The notes: generated by a model not told the origin, from the sequence alone. Shown: positions 1-6,900, counted from the stretch's first letter. The stretch is 25,337 nucleotides of DNA from Anaerolineae bacterium (GCA_016929795.1 JAFGIA010000331.1:1-25337), one strand, 5' to 3'. Made by a program: numbers and translations.

Positions 1-774
1 CAGCTCCCCTTCGCCTCCCCCCCCCCCCCCCCCCTCTTTCACGGCTTTGACTGGCAGGTTGGGGCGGGCGAGGCGTGGGCCGTCATCGGCCGCTCTGGCT
101 CGGGCAAGTCGACGCTCCTCTACCTGCTCGCCGGCCTGCGCCAGCCGGCCGGCGGCGAGATCCTCGTCGGCGGCAAGCGGCTCGTCCGCCCGCGCCCGCG
201 CACCGGGCTGATCCTGCAGGATTACGGCCTGCTGCCGTGGGCCACCGTGGCGCAGAACGCCGCCCTCGGCCTGCGTATGCGCCGCTTCTACGGCCCCGAC
301 GGCCGCCATGCGCCGGAAGGCGAGCGCCTGCCACGGGCCGAGGTGGAGCGCCGCGTCGACTTTTGGCTGTGCCGCCTGGGCATCGAGGCCCTCGCCGCGA
401 AATACCCGGCGCAGATCTCGGGCGGGCAGCGCCAGCGGGCGGCCATCGCCCGCACGCTGGCCATGAACCCTGACCTGCTGCTGATGGACGAGCCCTTTTC
501 CTCGCTCGACGCACTGACACGCGAGGATCTGGAGCGCCTGACCCTCGAGCTGCAGGGTGAGACGGGCCTGGCGACGGTCATTGTGACGCACAACATCGAG
601 GAAGCGGTCTATCTCGGCCGCCGCCTGCTGGTGCTGCGCCATCCACCGCACGAGGTGCCGCTCATCGTCGACAACCCTGCCGCCGGCCGGCCAGACTACC
701 GCCACGACCCGGGCTTTCAGGCCCGCTGCAACGAGGTGCGCGACCTGTTGGGAGGTAGCGATGCCCTCCCATGA
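1..774 (+). CDS. ABC transporter ATP-binding protein, SsuB/TauB/ThiZ type (5' partial)
   Basis: The reading frame is open from base 1 and lacks its start, so 257 residues are visible. It is the cytoplasmic ATPase of an importer of the nitrate/sulfonate/taurine/HMP class. Seen in order: Walker A GRSGSGKST (nt 88-114), Q-loop LILQDYGLLPW (about nt 208-240), signature ISGGQRQR (about nt 415-438), Walker B LLLMDEPFSSLD (about nt 475-510) and the switch histidine in VTHNIEEAV (about nt 583-609). Its stop overlaps the permease start by 14 nt, so the two are translationally coupled. The substrate cannot be told, because no binding protein is in the window. The N-terminal part contains an 18-C run (17-34) coding for prolines, which is odd for this family and may be an assembly fault. 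Family assignment is firm; substrate is unknown. Confidence 0.93.
   Translation, partial: QLPFASPPPPPLFHGFDWQVGAGEAWAVIGRSGSGKSTLLYLLAGLRQPAGGEILVGGKRLVRPRPRTGLILQDYGLLPWATVAQNAALGLRMRRFYGPDGRHAPEGERLPRAEVERRVDFWLCRLGIEALAAKYPAQISGGQRQRAAIARTLAMNPDLLLMDEPFSSLDALTREDLERLTLELQGETGLATVIVTHNIEEAVYLGRRLLVLRHPPHEVPLIVDNPAAGRPDYRHDPGFQARCNEVRDLLGGSDALP
17..34. other. 18-base C homopolymer at the window edge
   Basis: Eighteen consecutive C residues lie inside the first codons of the ABC ATPase and read as prolines. The length is a multiple of three, so the frame is kept. Runs of this length at a contig end often mark unreliable sequence; a natural polyproline stretch is the alternative. Confidence 0.9.
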
Positions 775-1525
775 CCGCCGCATGCGCCCGTGGCACCTGG
801 CCGCCGCCGCCCTCGCGTTGCTCGCCGCCTGGCAGCTCGCGGCCATGGCCGTCGATCGCGCCGTGCTGCCGCCGCCGGGCGAGGTGCTGCGCGCCTTTGT
901 CACCGAGATGGGCGCAGGGTTGGCCCGCCATCTACTCGTCAGCACATGGCGTGTCGTCGCCAGCATCTTGCTGGCCGTTGCCGCCGCTGTGCCTGCCGGC
1001 CTGGCGCTTGGCCTCAGCCCGGCCGTGGATCGCCTCGCCGCGCCGGTCATCTACCTGCTCTACCCGATCCCCAAGATCGTCTTTCTGCCCATCGTCCTCC
1101 TCCTCCTCGGCATCGGCAACCTCTCCAAGGTGGTCATCATCGGCCTGATCCTCTTTTTCCAGATCCTCGTCGTCGTGCGCGACGAGGCAGCCGGCATCCG
1201 TCCCGAGCTGATCGCCTCTGTACACTCGCTCGGTGCCGGCAGGCGTGCCATCTTTCGTTTTGTCTACCTGCCGGCGTCGCTGCCGGCGGTCCTCACCTCG
1301 CTGCGACTGAGCATCGGCACGGCCATCGCCGTCCTCTTTTTTGCCGAGTCGTTCGCGACCACCTCGGGCCTGGGCTACTATATCATCAGCGAGAGCTGGG
1401 GACGCCTGGCCTACGCCGAGATGTATGCCGGCGTCATGGCCATGAGCCTGCTCGGGCTGGCGTTGTACGTCGTCGTCGACCGGCTGGAGCGCGCCCTATG
1501 TCCATGGCTGGCAGTCCTGGCATGA
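761..1525 (+). CDS. ABC transporter permease, SsuC/TauC/ThiX type
   Basis: A 254-residue inner-membrane permease, the usual length for the BPD_transp_1 family. It has an N-terminal membrane segment (about residues 11-30), several further hydrophobic helices, and the EAA-type cytoplasmic loop that docks the ATPase. That loop reads DEAAGIRPELIASVHSLGAG with the family glycine. The ATG at 761 lies inside the end of the ATPase gene (overlap 14 nt), a classic coupled pair. The gene is followed by about 80 nt before larE. The sequence places it with sulfonate, taurine, nitrate or HMP importers, but the substrate is not determined. No separate promoter was seen. Confidence 0.92.
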   Translation: MPSHDRRMRPWHLAAAALALLAAWQLAAMAVDRAVLPPPGEVLRAFVTEMGAGLARHLLVSTWRVVASILLAVAAAVPAGLALGLSPAVDRLAAPVIYLLYPIPKIVFLPIVLLLLGIGNLSKVVIIGLILFFQILVVVRDEAAGIRPELIASVHSLGAGRRAIFRFVYLPASLPAVLTSLRLSIGTAIAVLFFAESFATTSGLGYYIISESWGRLAYAEMYAGVMAMSLLGLALYVVVDRLERALCPWLAVLA

Positions 1526-1561
1526 CCCCCTTGTGGCCCAATCCTCCGCATTGCTCAAGCT

Positions 1562-1587
1562 CACAACCCGGAGGGTTGTGGCACAAC
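1562..1587. repeat. Two competing hairpins between the ABC genes and larE
   Basis: CACAACCC (1562-1569) pairs with GGGTTGTG (1573-1580) around a GGA loop. The same right arm, GTTGTG (1575-1580), can instead pair with CACAAC (1582-1587) around one G. The two folds exclude each other. The element ends 17 nt before the chosen larE start. It could be a small palindromic repeat, a weak terminator without a T-run, or a leader structure. Confidence 0.6.
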
Positions 1588-1604
1588 GCCCGAAGAGAAT
1601 GACC

Positions 1605-2420
1605 ATGACAGAGTCTCCTATCCCGCCCAGCCTGCGCGATATCCTTTCACACTACCACCGCGTCGCCGTCGCCTACTCGGGCGGCACCGACAGCGCCTAC
1701 CTGCTGGCCGCGTGCGCCGACATCCTCGGCGTGGAGCGCGTCCTCGCCCTGACCGCCGACTCTCCGCTCATGCCGCGCGCAGAGCTGGCAGCAGCCCGCG
1801 CCCTGGCGCGCGACCTGGGCGTGCGCCACATCGTGCTGCCCCACGACGATCTCGCCGTCGAGGGGGTCGTCGCCAATCCGCCTGACCGCTGCTACCAGTG
1901 CAAGCGCGCCCGCTTTGAACGTCTGCTTGACGTCGCCCGTGGCGAGGGCTATCCCCCACTGCTCCACGGCGAGAATGCCGACGACGTGGGCGACTATCGT
2001 CCCGGCAGCCGGGCTGCCGAGGAGCTGGGGGTGGGCGCCCCGCTGCGCGATGCCGGGCTGACCAAAGCGCAGATCCGTGCCCTGTCGCGTGCCCGGGGGC
2101 TGCCCACCTGGGACCGGCCCGCCGACGCCTGCCTGGCCAGTCGCTTTCCCTACGGCACGCGCCTGACCCGCGAGGGGCTGGCGCGCGTCGAGGCGGCGGA
2201 AGAAGCGCTGCGCGCCGCCTGGCAGGTGCGTCAGGTGCGGGTGCGCGACCACCTGCCCCTGGCCCGGATCGAGGTAGCGGCAGCCGACATCGCCCGGCTC
2301 GCGGCGCCAGGCCCCCGCCAGGCTGCCGTGGACGCCCTGCGCTCCCTCGGCTACCGCTACATCACCCTCGACCTCGAAGGCTACCGGATGGGCAGTTTGA
2401 ACATGGAGTTAAAGAGATGA
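1605..2420 (+). CDS. larE: LarE, ATP-dependent sacrificial sulfur transferase
   Basis: LarE adenylates the pyridinium dicarboxylate intermediate and transfers sulfur to it during synthesis of the nickel-pincer nucleotide cofactor of lactate racemase-type enzymes. From the ATG at 1605 the protein has 271 residues, close to the family norm. It shows the PP-loop SGGTDS (25-30), GENADDVGDYRPG (122-134) and ACLASRFPYG (175-184). Cys176 falls at the position I recall for the sulfur-donating Cys176 of Lactiplantibacillus LarE. Two more cysteines in RCYQCK (C96, C99) suggest the three-cysteine, Fe-S-type LarE. GAAGAGA 7 nt upstream supports ATG 1605; ATG 1599 and GTG 1533 are possible but less likely. 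The stop overlaps larB as ATGA. Confidence 0.93.
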   Translation: MTESPIPPSLRDILSHYHRVAVAYSGGTDSAYLLAACADILGVERVLALTADSPLMPRAELAAARALARDLGVRHIVLPHDDLAVEGVVANPPDRCYQCKRARFERLLDVARGEGYPPLLHGENADDVGDYRPGSRAAEELGVGAPLRDAGLTKAQIRALSRARGLPTWDRPADACLASRFPYGTRLTREGLARVEAAEEALRAAWQVRQVRVRDHLPLARIEVAAADIARLAAPGPRQAAVDALRSLGYRYITLDLEGYRMGSLNMELKR

Positions 2421-3199
2421 ACGACCCAGACAAGGCCAATGCCGCCGATTGGAACCCCGGCGACAGCCAGGCCGCCGCCCGGCCCGATTTTCACCGCCAC
2501 GGACGCAAAGGCGTGCCCGAGGTGATCATTGCCGAGCGCAAAACCGTCGAGCAGTCGATCGCGATCGCACACCGCTTTCTCGAGGCCACCGGGCGCGCGA
2601 TCCTGAGCCGCTGTCCCGCCGCGCTGGAGGCGCGCCTGGCCGCCGAGTTCGAGGGGGCAGCAGAGATCGAGTGGCTGCCGGCGCCGCGTGCCGCCGTGCT
2701 GCGCCGCCCCGATTTCTCGCCGCCCCAGACAGGCGGCAGCGTGGGCATCCTCACGGCCGGCACCTCAGACGTGGCGCAGGCCGAGGAAGCCGCGCTCCTC
2801 TGCCGTGAGATGGGCTGCCAGGTGTACACGGCCTACGACGTGGGCGTGGCGGGCATCCACCGCCTGTGGGAGCCGCTCCAGTACATGGTTCAAGAGGCAC
2901 GCGTCGACGTCCTGATCGTCGCCGCCGGCATGGATGGCGCGCTGCCGTCTGTTGTGTCAGGCCTCGTCGACGTGCCGGTCATTGGCCTGCCCACATCGGT
3001 CGGCTATGGCCTGGGGGGCGGCGGCGAAGCGGCGATCCTGTCGATGCTGCAAACGTGCGCGCCGGGCATGGCCGTCGTCAACATCGACAATGGCATCGGC
3101 GCCGGTGCCATTGCCGGCCTGATCGCCAACCGCGCTGCCGCTGCGCGCAACCAGATCCCCGCCACCCCTTCCGAACCAGGCCTACGCAAAGACTCTTGA
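2417..3199 (+). CDS. larB: LarB, pyridinium-3,5-biscarboxylate mononucleotide synthase
   Basis: LarB carboxylates and hydrolyses nicotinate adenine dinucleotide, the first step of nickel-pincer cofactor synthesis. The 260-residue product has a variable N-terminal third and a PurE-like C-terminal half. The latter shows VGILTAGTSDVAQAEEAA (109-126), AAGMDGALPSVVSGLVD (169-185), GLPTSVGYG (190-198) and TCAPGMAVVNIDNG (213-226). Cys214 in the last motif matches the conserved cysteine of the family. The ATGA overlap with larE implies translational coupling. larC and larA are not in the window, so the pathway is incomplete here and must be finished by genes elsewhere. Confidence 0.94.
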   Translation: MNDPDKANAADWNPGDSQAAARPDFHRHGRKGVPEVIIAERKTVEQSIAIAHRFLEATGRAILSRCPAALEARLAAEFEGAAEIEWLPAPRAAVLRRPDFSPPQTGGSVGILTAGTSDVAQAEEAALLCREMGCQVYTAYDVGVAGIHRLWEPLQYMVQEARVDVLIVAAGMDGALPSVVSGLVDVPVIGLPTSVGYGLGGGGEAAILSMLQTCAPGMAVVNIDNGIGAGAIAGLIANRAAAARNQIPATPSEPGLRKDS

Positions 3200-3273
3200 A
3201 ATCGTGCCCAATTGAACCCAACAGGATATGCACAGTCTATGTCAAGCTTTTTGCGCAGCCACTGGGGGCAGAT

Positions 3274-3302
3274 TTGACAGTCTCCCCACTCTATGCTATC
3301 CT
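3274..3302 (+). promoter_or_regulatory. Sigma-70-type promoter of the cold-shock gene
   Basis: TTGACA (3274-3279), a 17-nt spacer and TATCCT (3297-3302). The predicted start is near 3309, giving a leader of about 75 nt with a GCCGGT-rich segment. A long leader is common for csp genes, but no known thermosensor is recognised. Confidence 0.75.
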
Positions 3303-3383
3303 TGACGCCGGTCCTGCGGCCGGTGAGGATCCCTCTTCCCCGGTCGCAAAAAAACCTGACGTCCTAGAAGGAGGCACGCAGTC

Positions 3384-3665
3384 ATGGAAGAGGGATTCCA
3401 AACTGGAACAGAGGCCATTCTGCCCCAGATCGTAGAGGATGGGTTTCTCTATGGGACGGTCAAATGGTTCAGCAGGATGAAGGGCTGGGGATTCATCGAG
3501 CCCGACAATGGCGAGAGGGATGTGTTCGTACACTATGAGAGCATCGTAGGTGAGGGATTTCGCAACCTGGAGCAGGGGGAGCGCGTCAAGTTTCAGATGA
3601 CGGACACCCCCAAGGGACCAAAGGCCCTGACCGTCGTCTCGGTGAACGGCAAGACTTACGACTAG
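3384..3665 (+). CDS. Cold-shock domain protein (CspA family) with N-terminal extension
   Basis: A single cold-shock domain binding single-stranded nucleic acid, probably an RNA chaperone in the cytoplasm. The domain starts at about residue 23 (YGTVKWFSRMKGWGFIEP) and carries RNP1 (KGWGFIEP) and RNP2 (DVFVHY). It is 93 residues long against about 67-70 for typical CspA, because of a 20-residue acidic N-terminal extension of unknown role. AAGGAGG at 3368-3374 sits 9 nt before the ATG and fixes this start. The gene stands alone between its own promoter (3274-3302) and a strong terminator (3687-3723). Confidence 0.93.
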   Translation: MEEGFQTGTEAILPQIVEDGFLYGTVKWFSRMKGWGFIEPDNGERDVFVHYESIVGEGFRNLEQGERVKFQMTDTPKGPKALTVVSVNGKTYD

Positions 3666-3686
3666 ACAGACATCTATACCATCCCC

Positions 3687-3723
3687 AAGCCCTGGCGCTG
3701 TTGCGCGCCAGGGCTTTTTTTTT
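3687..3723 (+). terminator. Rho-independent terminator after the cold-shock gene
   Basis: AAGCCCTGGCGC (3687-3698) pairs perfectly with GCGCCAGGGCTT (3705-3716) around the loop TGTTGC, followed by nine T residues (3715-3723). It starts 21 nt after the stop codon. Confidence 0.95.
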
Positions 3724-3732
3724 CGACCCACG

Positions 3733-3823
3733 CTGTCATTGCCAGTTCATCCATGGCGCCGGCACCACTCAGCCTGTGAGAACCTGTCATTGCGAGCCAG
3801 CGCCAGCGAGCAAAGCAATCCCC
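3733..3823 (+). repeat. Interspersed palindromic repeat, copy A
   Basis: This stretch reads CTGTCATTGCCAG, then CATGGCGCCGGCACCACTCA, then CCTGTCATTGCGAG and finally AGCGAGCAAAGCAATCC. Its reverse complement matches, with few differences, the two tandem units at 16095-16195. The CTGTCATTGCGAG...AGCAATCC part resembles a palindromic repeat seen in many draft bacterial genomes. It lies between the csp terminator and the promoter of the acetyltransferase. The open frame through it has no coding character. Confidence 0.85.
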
Positions 3824-3826
3824 ACC

Positions 3827-3855
3827 TTGTGGCGCGCCTTGCTTTCGAGTATAAT
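3827..3855 (+). promoter_or_regulatory. Sigma-70-type promoter of the Eis-like gene
   Basis: TTGTGG (3827-3832), a 17-nt spacer and a perfect TATAAT (3850-3855). The predicted start near 3862 leaves a leader of about 27 nt containing CAGGAG (3877-3882). The -35 box begins only 3 nt after repeat copy A. Confidence 0.75.
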
Positions 3856-3888
3856 GAGCTCTCGGAACAAACAAACCAGGAGCTGACC

Positions 3889-5136
3889 GTGACAGAAATC
3901 AAACAACTATCTGCCTCTGATTTTGCCGCCCTGACCCACCTCTGGGCCGCCGCCTACCCGGGCGCCAGGGTATTCTCGGAAGAAGAGCGAGAGCGATTCC
4001 GAGCGCGCGCGCTGAGCCTGCACCAAGAGGACCCCACCGCCAGCTTTTACGGGCTGTTTCGTGACGGCGATCTGCAAGGGATCATGTGCCTGTACGATTT
4101 TCGGATGAACTTTCTCGGCACCGACGTGCCTGCCGGCGGCGTCGGCCAGGTGGCTGTGGACCTGCTCCACAAAAAAGAGCACGTGGCGAAAGAGCTGATG
4201 GCCTACTTTTTGCGCCACTACCGCGAGCGCGGTGCTCCCCTCACCCTCCTCTACCCCTTCCGCCCCGACTTTTACGCCGACATGCACTTTGGCTACGGCA
4301 CCAAGATGAGCCAGTACCGGGTCAAGCCGGCCGACTTTCCGAAAGGGCCTTCGAAGGCAGGCGTCCGCTACCTGGGACCCGACGACAAAGAGGCGATCGC
4401 CGGCTGCTTTGACCGCCTGGCCGCGCGCACCCACGGCATGTGCTACAAGACAGAGCGCGAGATGCGTGGCCTATTCCGGAACCCGCAGAACCAGATCGTC
4501 GGCTGCGAGATCGACGGCCAACTACGCGGCTACCTCGTCTACACCTTTGAACAGGGTGATACCTTTATCACCAACGATCTGCACATCCAGGAGTGGGTCT
4601 ATGACACTCCGGAAGCGCTCTCCCGGCTGGTCACCTTCCTCCACACCCAGGCCGACCAGGTCCGCGACGTGATCGTCGACAGCCAGGACGAGGATTTTCA
4701 CCACCTGCTGCTCGATCCGCGCAACGGCTCGGGCCGGCTCATCCCCAGTGTCTACCACGAGAGCAACGTCCAGGGGGTGGGCCTGATGATCCGCCTGGTC
4801 GACGTGGCGCGCATCTTTGAACTGCTCGCCGGACACGACTTTGGTGGGCAAACGTGCACGCTCAGGCTCACCGTCGACGACTCTTTCCTGCCCGAGAACG
4901 CCGGCAGCCTCCTGCTTCACTTCGAGCGCGGTCACGTGCAGCACCTGGACGGCGGCGCGCACGACGTCGAGGTCACGCTCGACGTGGGCCGCCTCTCGGC
5001 GCTGCTCGCCGGCACGGTCGGGTTTCGCTCCCTGTACGACTATGGCCTGGCGCGCATCTCTGACACGACTTATGTCGAACCGGTCAGCCGCATTTTTGCG
5101 GTGGCGCGCCAGCCGGTGTGCATGACACACTTTTAG
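3889..5136 (+). CDS. Eis-like GNAT N-acetyltransferase with C-terminal sterol-carrier-like domain
   Basis: A 415-residue protein, the usual length of the Eis family of acetyl-CoA-dependent N-acetyltransferases. These modify amines such as aminoglycosides or protein lysines. The GNAT region spans about 1-140 with VGQVAVDLLHKKEHVAKEL (85-103) at the acetyl-CoA site and PDFYADMHFGYGTKM (126-140). A second GNAT-like lobe follows, then an SCP2-like domain (about 300-410). The chain ends in phenylalanine; in mycobacterial Eis the C-terminal Phe carboxylate acts in catalysis. The usual arginine/glycine-rich pyrophosphate loop is replaced by KKEHVA. GTG 3889 is chosen because CAGGAG lies 6 nt upstream and the frame farther up runs through a repeat and the promoter. 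The substrate is unknown. Confidence 0.85.
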   Translation: MTEIKQLSASDFAALTHLWAAAYPGARVFSEEERERFRARALSLHQEDPTASFYGLFRDGDLQGIMCLYDFRMNFLGTDVPAGGVGQVAVDLLHKKEHVAKELMAYFLRHYRERGAPLTLLYPFRPDFYADMHFGYGTKMSQYRVKPADFPKGPSKAGVRYLGPDDKEAIAGCFDRLAARTHGMCYKTEREMRGLFRNPQNQIVGCEIDGQLRGYLVYTFEQGDTFITNDLHIQEWVYDTPEALSRLVTFLHTQADQVRDVIVDSQDEDFHHLLLDPRNGSGRLIPSVYHESNVQGVGLMIRLVDVARIFELLAGHDFGGQTCTLRLTVDDSFLPENAGSLLLHFERGHVQHLDGGAHDVEVTLDVGRLSALLAGTVGFRSLYDYGLARISDTTYVEPVSRIFAVARQPVCMTHF

Positions 5137-5143
5137 CCAACTC

Positions 5144-5172
5144 TTGTCGCGGAACATCGTATAGTGTATAAT
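5144..5172 (+). promoter_or_regulatory. Sigma-70-type promoter of the DUF4230 pair
   Basis: TTGTCG (5144-5149), a 17-nt spacer and a perfect TATAAT (5167-5172). The predicted start near 5179 gives a leader of about 87 nt before the TTG start at 5266. Confidence 0.75.
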
Positions 5173-5189
5173 GACATGGGCACAAGGCC

Positions 5190-5269
5190 ATGGAACGGGT
5201 GAGAAGAAGGAATTGAGCAAAGTCAAAATCTACATGTTTGAGAGCAAGCCGGAGGCAAAGTCCCATTGA
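5190..5269 (+). other. Possible leader mini-ORFs linked by ATTGA overlaps
   Basis: ATG 5190 opens an 8-codon frame (MERVRRRN) whose TGA (5214-5216) overlaps a TTG (5213-5215). That TTG opens an 18-codon frame (ending PEAKSH) whose TGA (5267-5269) overlaps the TTG start of the DUF4230 gene (5266-5268). Both junctions are ATTGA. No good ribosome site precedes the mini-ORFs, so this may be chance. Confidence 0.25.
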
Positions 5270-6036
5270 GCCGGGAAACCGACCGCTACGCCGCCCAGAG
5301 ACGGTTCGCGCCGCTTCTGCTTACCATCGTGGCAGCAGGTCTCATCCTGCTGGCTTTGGGATTACTCTACGACCATCTCACTCCCGATCCTGCCGCCGCG
5401 ACGACAACGCCGGTGCGCACCGCCACCGCCGGCGCGGCCGCGCCCTGGCCCACCCACCCCGCCACCTTCACCCCCGCGCCTTCCTCCACCCCTTTGCCCA
5501 CGCGCCCGCCCATCCCTACCGCCACCCCAACCCCGACCATCACCCCTTCTCCGACGCCCACGCTCCCCCCCGTGAACATTGCCGACGTCCGCGAGATCCT
5601 CGAGCTGAATGTGATCGAGTTCGAGGCGTCGACCATCGTCGAACGGGAGCGTCGAGAGTGGTGGGGGCGCGACTGGGTGGTGCTGATGGCCGTCGGCACC
5701 GTGCACATCGGCTTTGACCTGGGCCAGGTCGAGCCGCCCGATCTGCTGGTGAACGGACCCCACCTCACGCTGATCCTGCCCCGCGCCACCGTCACCGCCG
5801 TCGAGCTGATGCCCGACCGGTCACGCATCTATGACAGCAACCGCCGCTGGTTCTTTTCCGAGTACGAGGGGCTGGAGGTCGAAGCGATGGAGGCGGCGCG
5901 CGTCGCGCTGCGCGAGGCGGGACAAGACAACGAGGGCCTGCTCGCGTCGGCGGAAAAGATCGCACAGGCCACCCTGTCCGGCTTTTTCGAGCAGCTCGGC
6001 TACCGAGAAGTGGAGGTCATCTTTGCAGGAAAATAG
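5266..6036 (+). CDS. Membrane-anchored DUF4230 protein, first of two
   Basis: A 256-residue protein with one transmembrane segment (about 14-35), a Pro/Thr/Ala linker rich in TPTP (about 40-100) and a C-terminal DUF4230 domain (about 102-256). The domain has the family pattern: VGTVHIGFDLGQVE, then LLVNGPHLTLILPRATV, then a long helix with EAMEAARVALREAG ending in YREVEVIF. The function of DUF4230 is unknown. The topology suggests an anchored domain outside the membrane. Only TTG 5266 is available, since a stop lies in frame at 5239-5241; GGAGG (5251-5255) is 10 nt upstream. It shares a promoter with its paralogue 22 nt downstream. Confidence 0.82.
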   Translation: MSRETDRYAAQRRFAPLLLTIVAAGLILLALGLLYDHLTPDPAAATTTPVRTATAGAAAPWPTHPATFTPAPSSTPLPTRPPIPTATPTPTITPSPTPTLPPVNIADVREILELNVIEFEASTIVERERREWWGRDWVVLMAVGTVHIGFDLGQVEPPDLLVNGPHLTLILPRATVTAVELMPDRSRIYDSNRRWFFSEYEGLEVEAMEAARVALREAGQDNEGLLASAEKIAQATLSGFFEQLGYREVEVIFAGK

Positions 6037-6058
6037 CCATGCCCGGCAGGGCACCACG

Positions 6059-6814
6059 ATGGACGAGAATGGAGGCCGAGTGGGTGCTCAGCCACCCCAA
6101 GAGGATGGGGGCCGAACGGGCACTCGGCGATCCCAGGAGAATGAAGGCCGAGCCTGCCTGAAGCAAGCCGTGATCATAACCTGGAATGCCCTGGCCGCCG
6201 TGGCCATCATCGTCGCGGCCTTTCTCGTCTTTCGCACCATCTCGCGCGAGATCAAGCCCGCCCCCACGCCCACGCCCGTGCCCGGCCCCACCGTCGTGCC
6301 CGGCACCGTGCTGCTCGAGGCCGTGCAGCACGTGAACAAGCAGATCTTTGTAGAGCACTATAACGCCGTCGACGTTCACTACAGCGAAGCCCCCAGCGAC
6401 TGGGCCGACGCGATCGGCATTCGCCAGGAATTTGTCGTCCTGGTGCGCGGTCGCGTGCCCGCGGGGTTCGATCTGCGACAGCTCTCAGCCGAGGACCTCT
6501 GGATCAGCCCCGACGGGCAGCGCGCCCAGCTCACGCTGCCCGCCCCGATCATCCTGGAGGACCAGGTCGCGATCGATTTTGACAACAGCTATGTGCTGGT
6601 GAACCGCGACCTTTGCCCCGGCTTTCTCTGCCGCGACGACATCGAAGCCTACCAGGATGAGATCCTGAATGAGGGCAAGACGTACCTGATCGAATATGCC
6701 CTGCAAAACGGCATCCTCGAGCAGGCAGCACGGGACGGGCAGGCATACTATGCGCAGTTCCTGCGCGCATACGGCTTTGAGGAGGTGCGCGTCTCGGTCA
6801 CTGGCTACGACTGA
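6059..6814 (+). CDS. Membrane-anchored DUF4230 protein, second of two
   Basis: A 251-residue paralogue of the preceding gene. A charged cytoplasmic head (1-37) is made of imperfect 12-residue repeats (ENGGRVGAQPPQ, EDGGRTGTRRSQ, ENEGRA). It is followed by a transmembrane helix (38-59), a short PTPTPVP linker (68-80) and a DUF4230 domain (about 85-251). The domain shows VRGRVPAGFDLRQLSAEDLW and AQLTLPAPIILEDQVAIDFD and ends in EEVRVSVTGYD. ATG 6059 is the first start after the upstream stop that keeps the anchor, with GGCAGGG 7 nt before it. Duplication of a single ancestral gene is the simplest origin. The function is unknown. Confidence 0.82.
   Translation: MDENGGRVGAQPPQEDGGRTGTRRSQENEGRACLKQAVIITWNALAAVAIIVAAFLVFRTISREIKPAPTPTPVPGPTVVPGTVLLEAVQHVNKQIFVEHYNAVDVHYSEAPSDWADAIGIRQEFVVLVRGRVPAGFDLRQLSAEDLWISPDGQRAQLTLPAPIILEDQVAIDFDNSYVLVNRDLCPGFLCRDDIEAYQDEILNEGKTYLIEYALQNGILEQAARDGQAYYAQFLRAYGFEEVRVSVTGYD
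6065..6163 (+). repeat. 36-bp in-frame tandem repeat (about 2.7 copies)
   Basis: Units at 6065-6100, 6101-6136 and 6137-6163 (partial) begin GAGAATGGAGGCCGAG, GAGGATGGGGGCCGAA and GAGAATGAAGGCCGAG. Each full unit codes for 12 residues of the cytoplasmic head of the second DUF4230 protein, so copy number can change without breaking the frame. Confidence 0.85.
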
Positions 6815-6847
6815 GATTTTCTCCGCGCATCACCGCTGCCGCGCGAT

Positions 6848-6876
6848 TTGACAACCCTGCGGGAACCGTCTACAAT
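6848..6876 (+). promoter_or_regulatory. Sigma-70-type promoter of the kinase/pyrophosphorylase operon
   Basis: TTGACA (6848-6853), a 17-nt spacer and TACAAT (6871-6876). The predicted start near 6883 is followed by CAGGGGGAACAGT directly before ATG 6901. Confidence 0.85.
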
Positions 6877-6900
6877 CCAGCCCATCACAGGGGGAACAGT

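Noticed and set aside
75..473. Long alternative-frame ORFs over the ABC ATPase and most other genes
   Set aside because: GC-rich coding DNA leaves other frames open; their products are Arg/Pro/Ala-rich without motifs, while the true frame carries complete family motifs.
3739..3888. Upstream extension of the Eis-like ORF
   Set aside because: It runs through the interspersed repeat and the promoter; GTG 3889 has a ribosome site and gives the family length.
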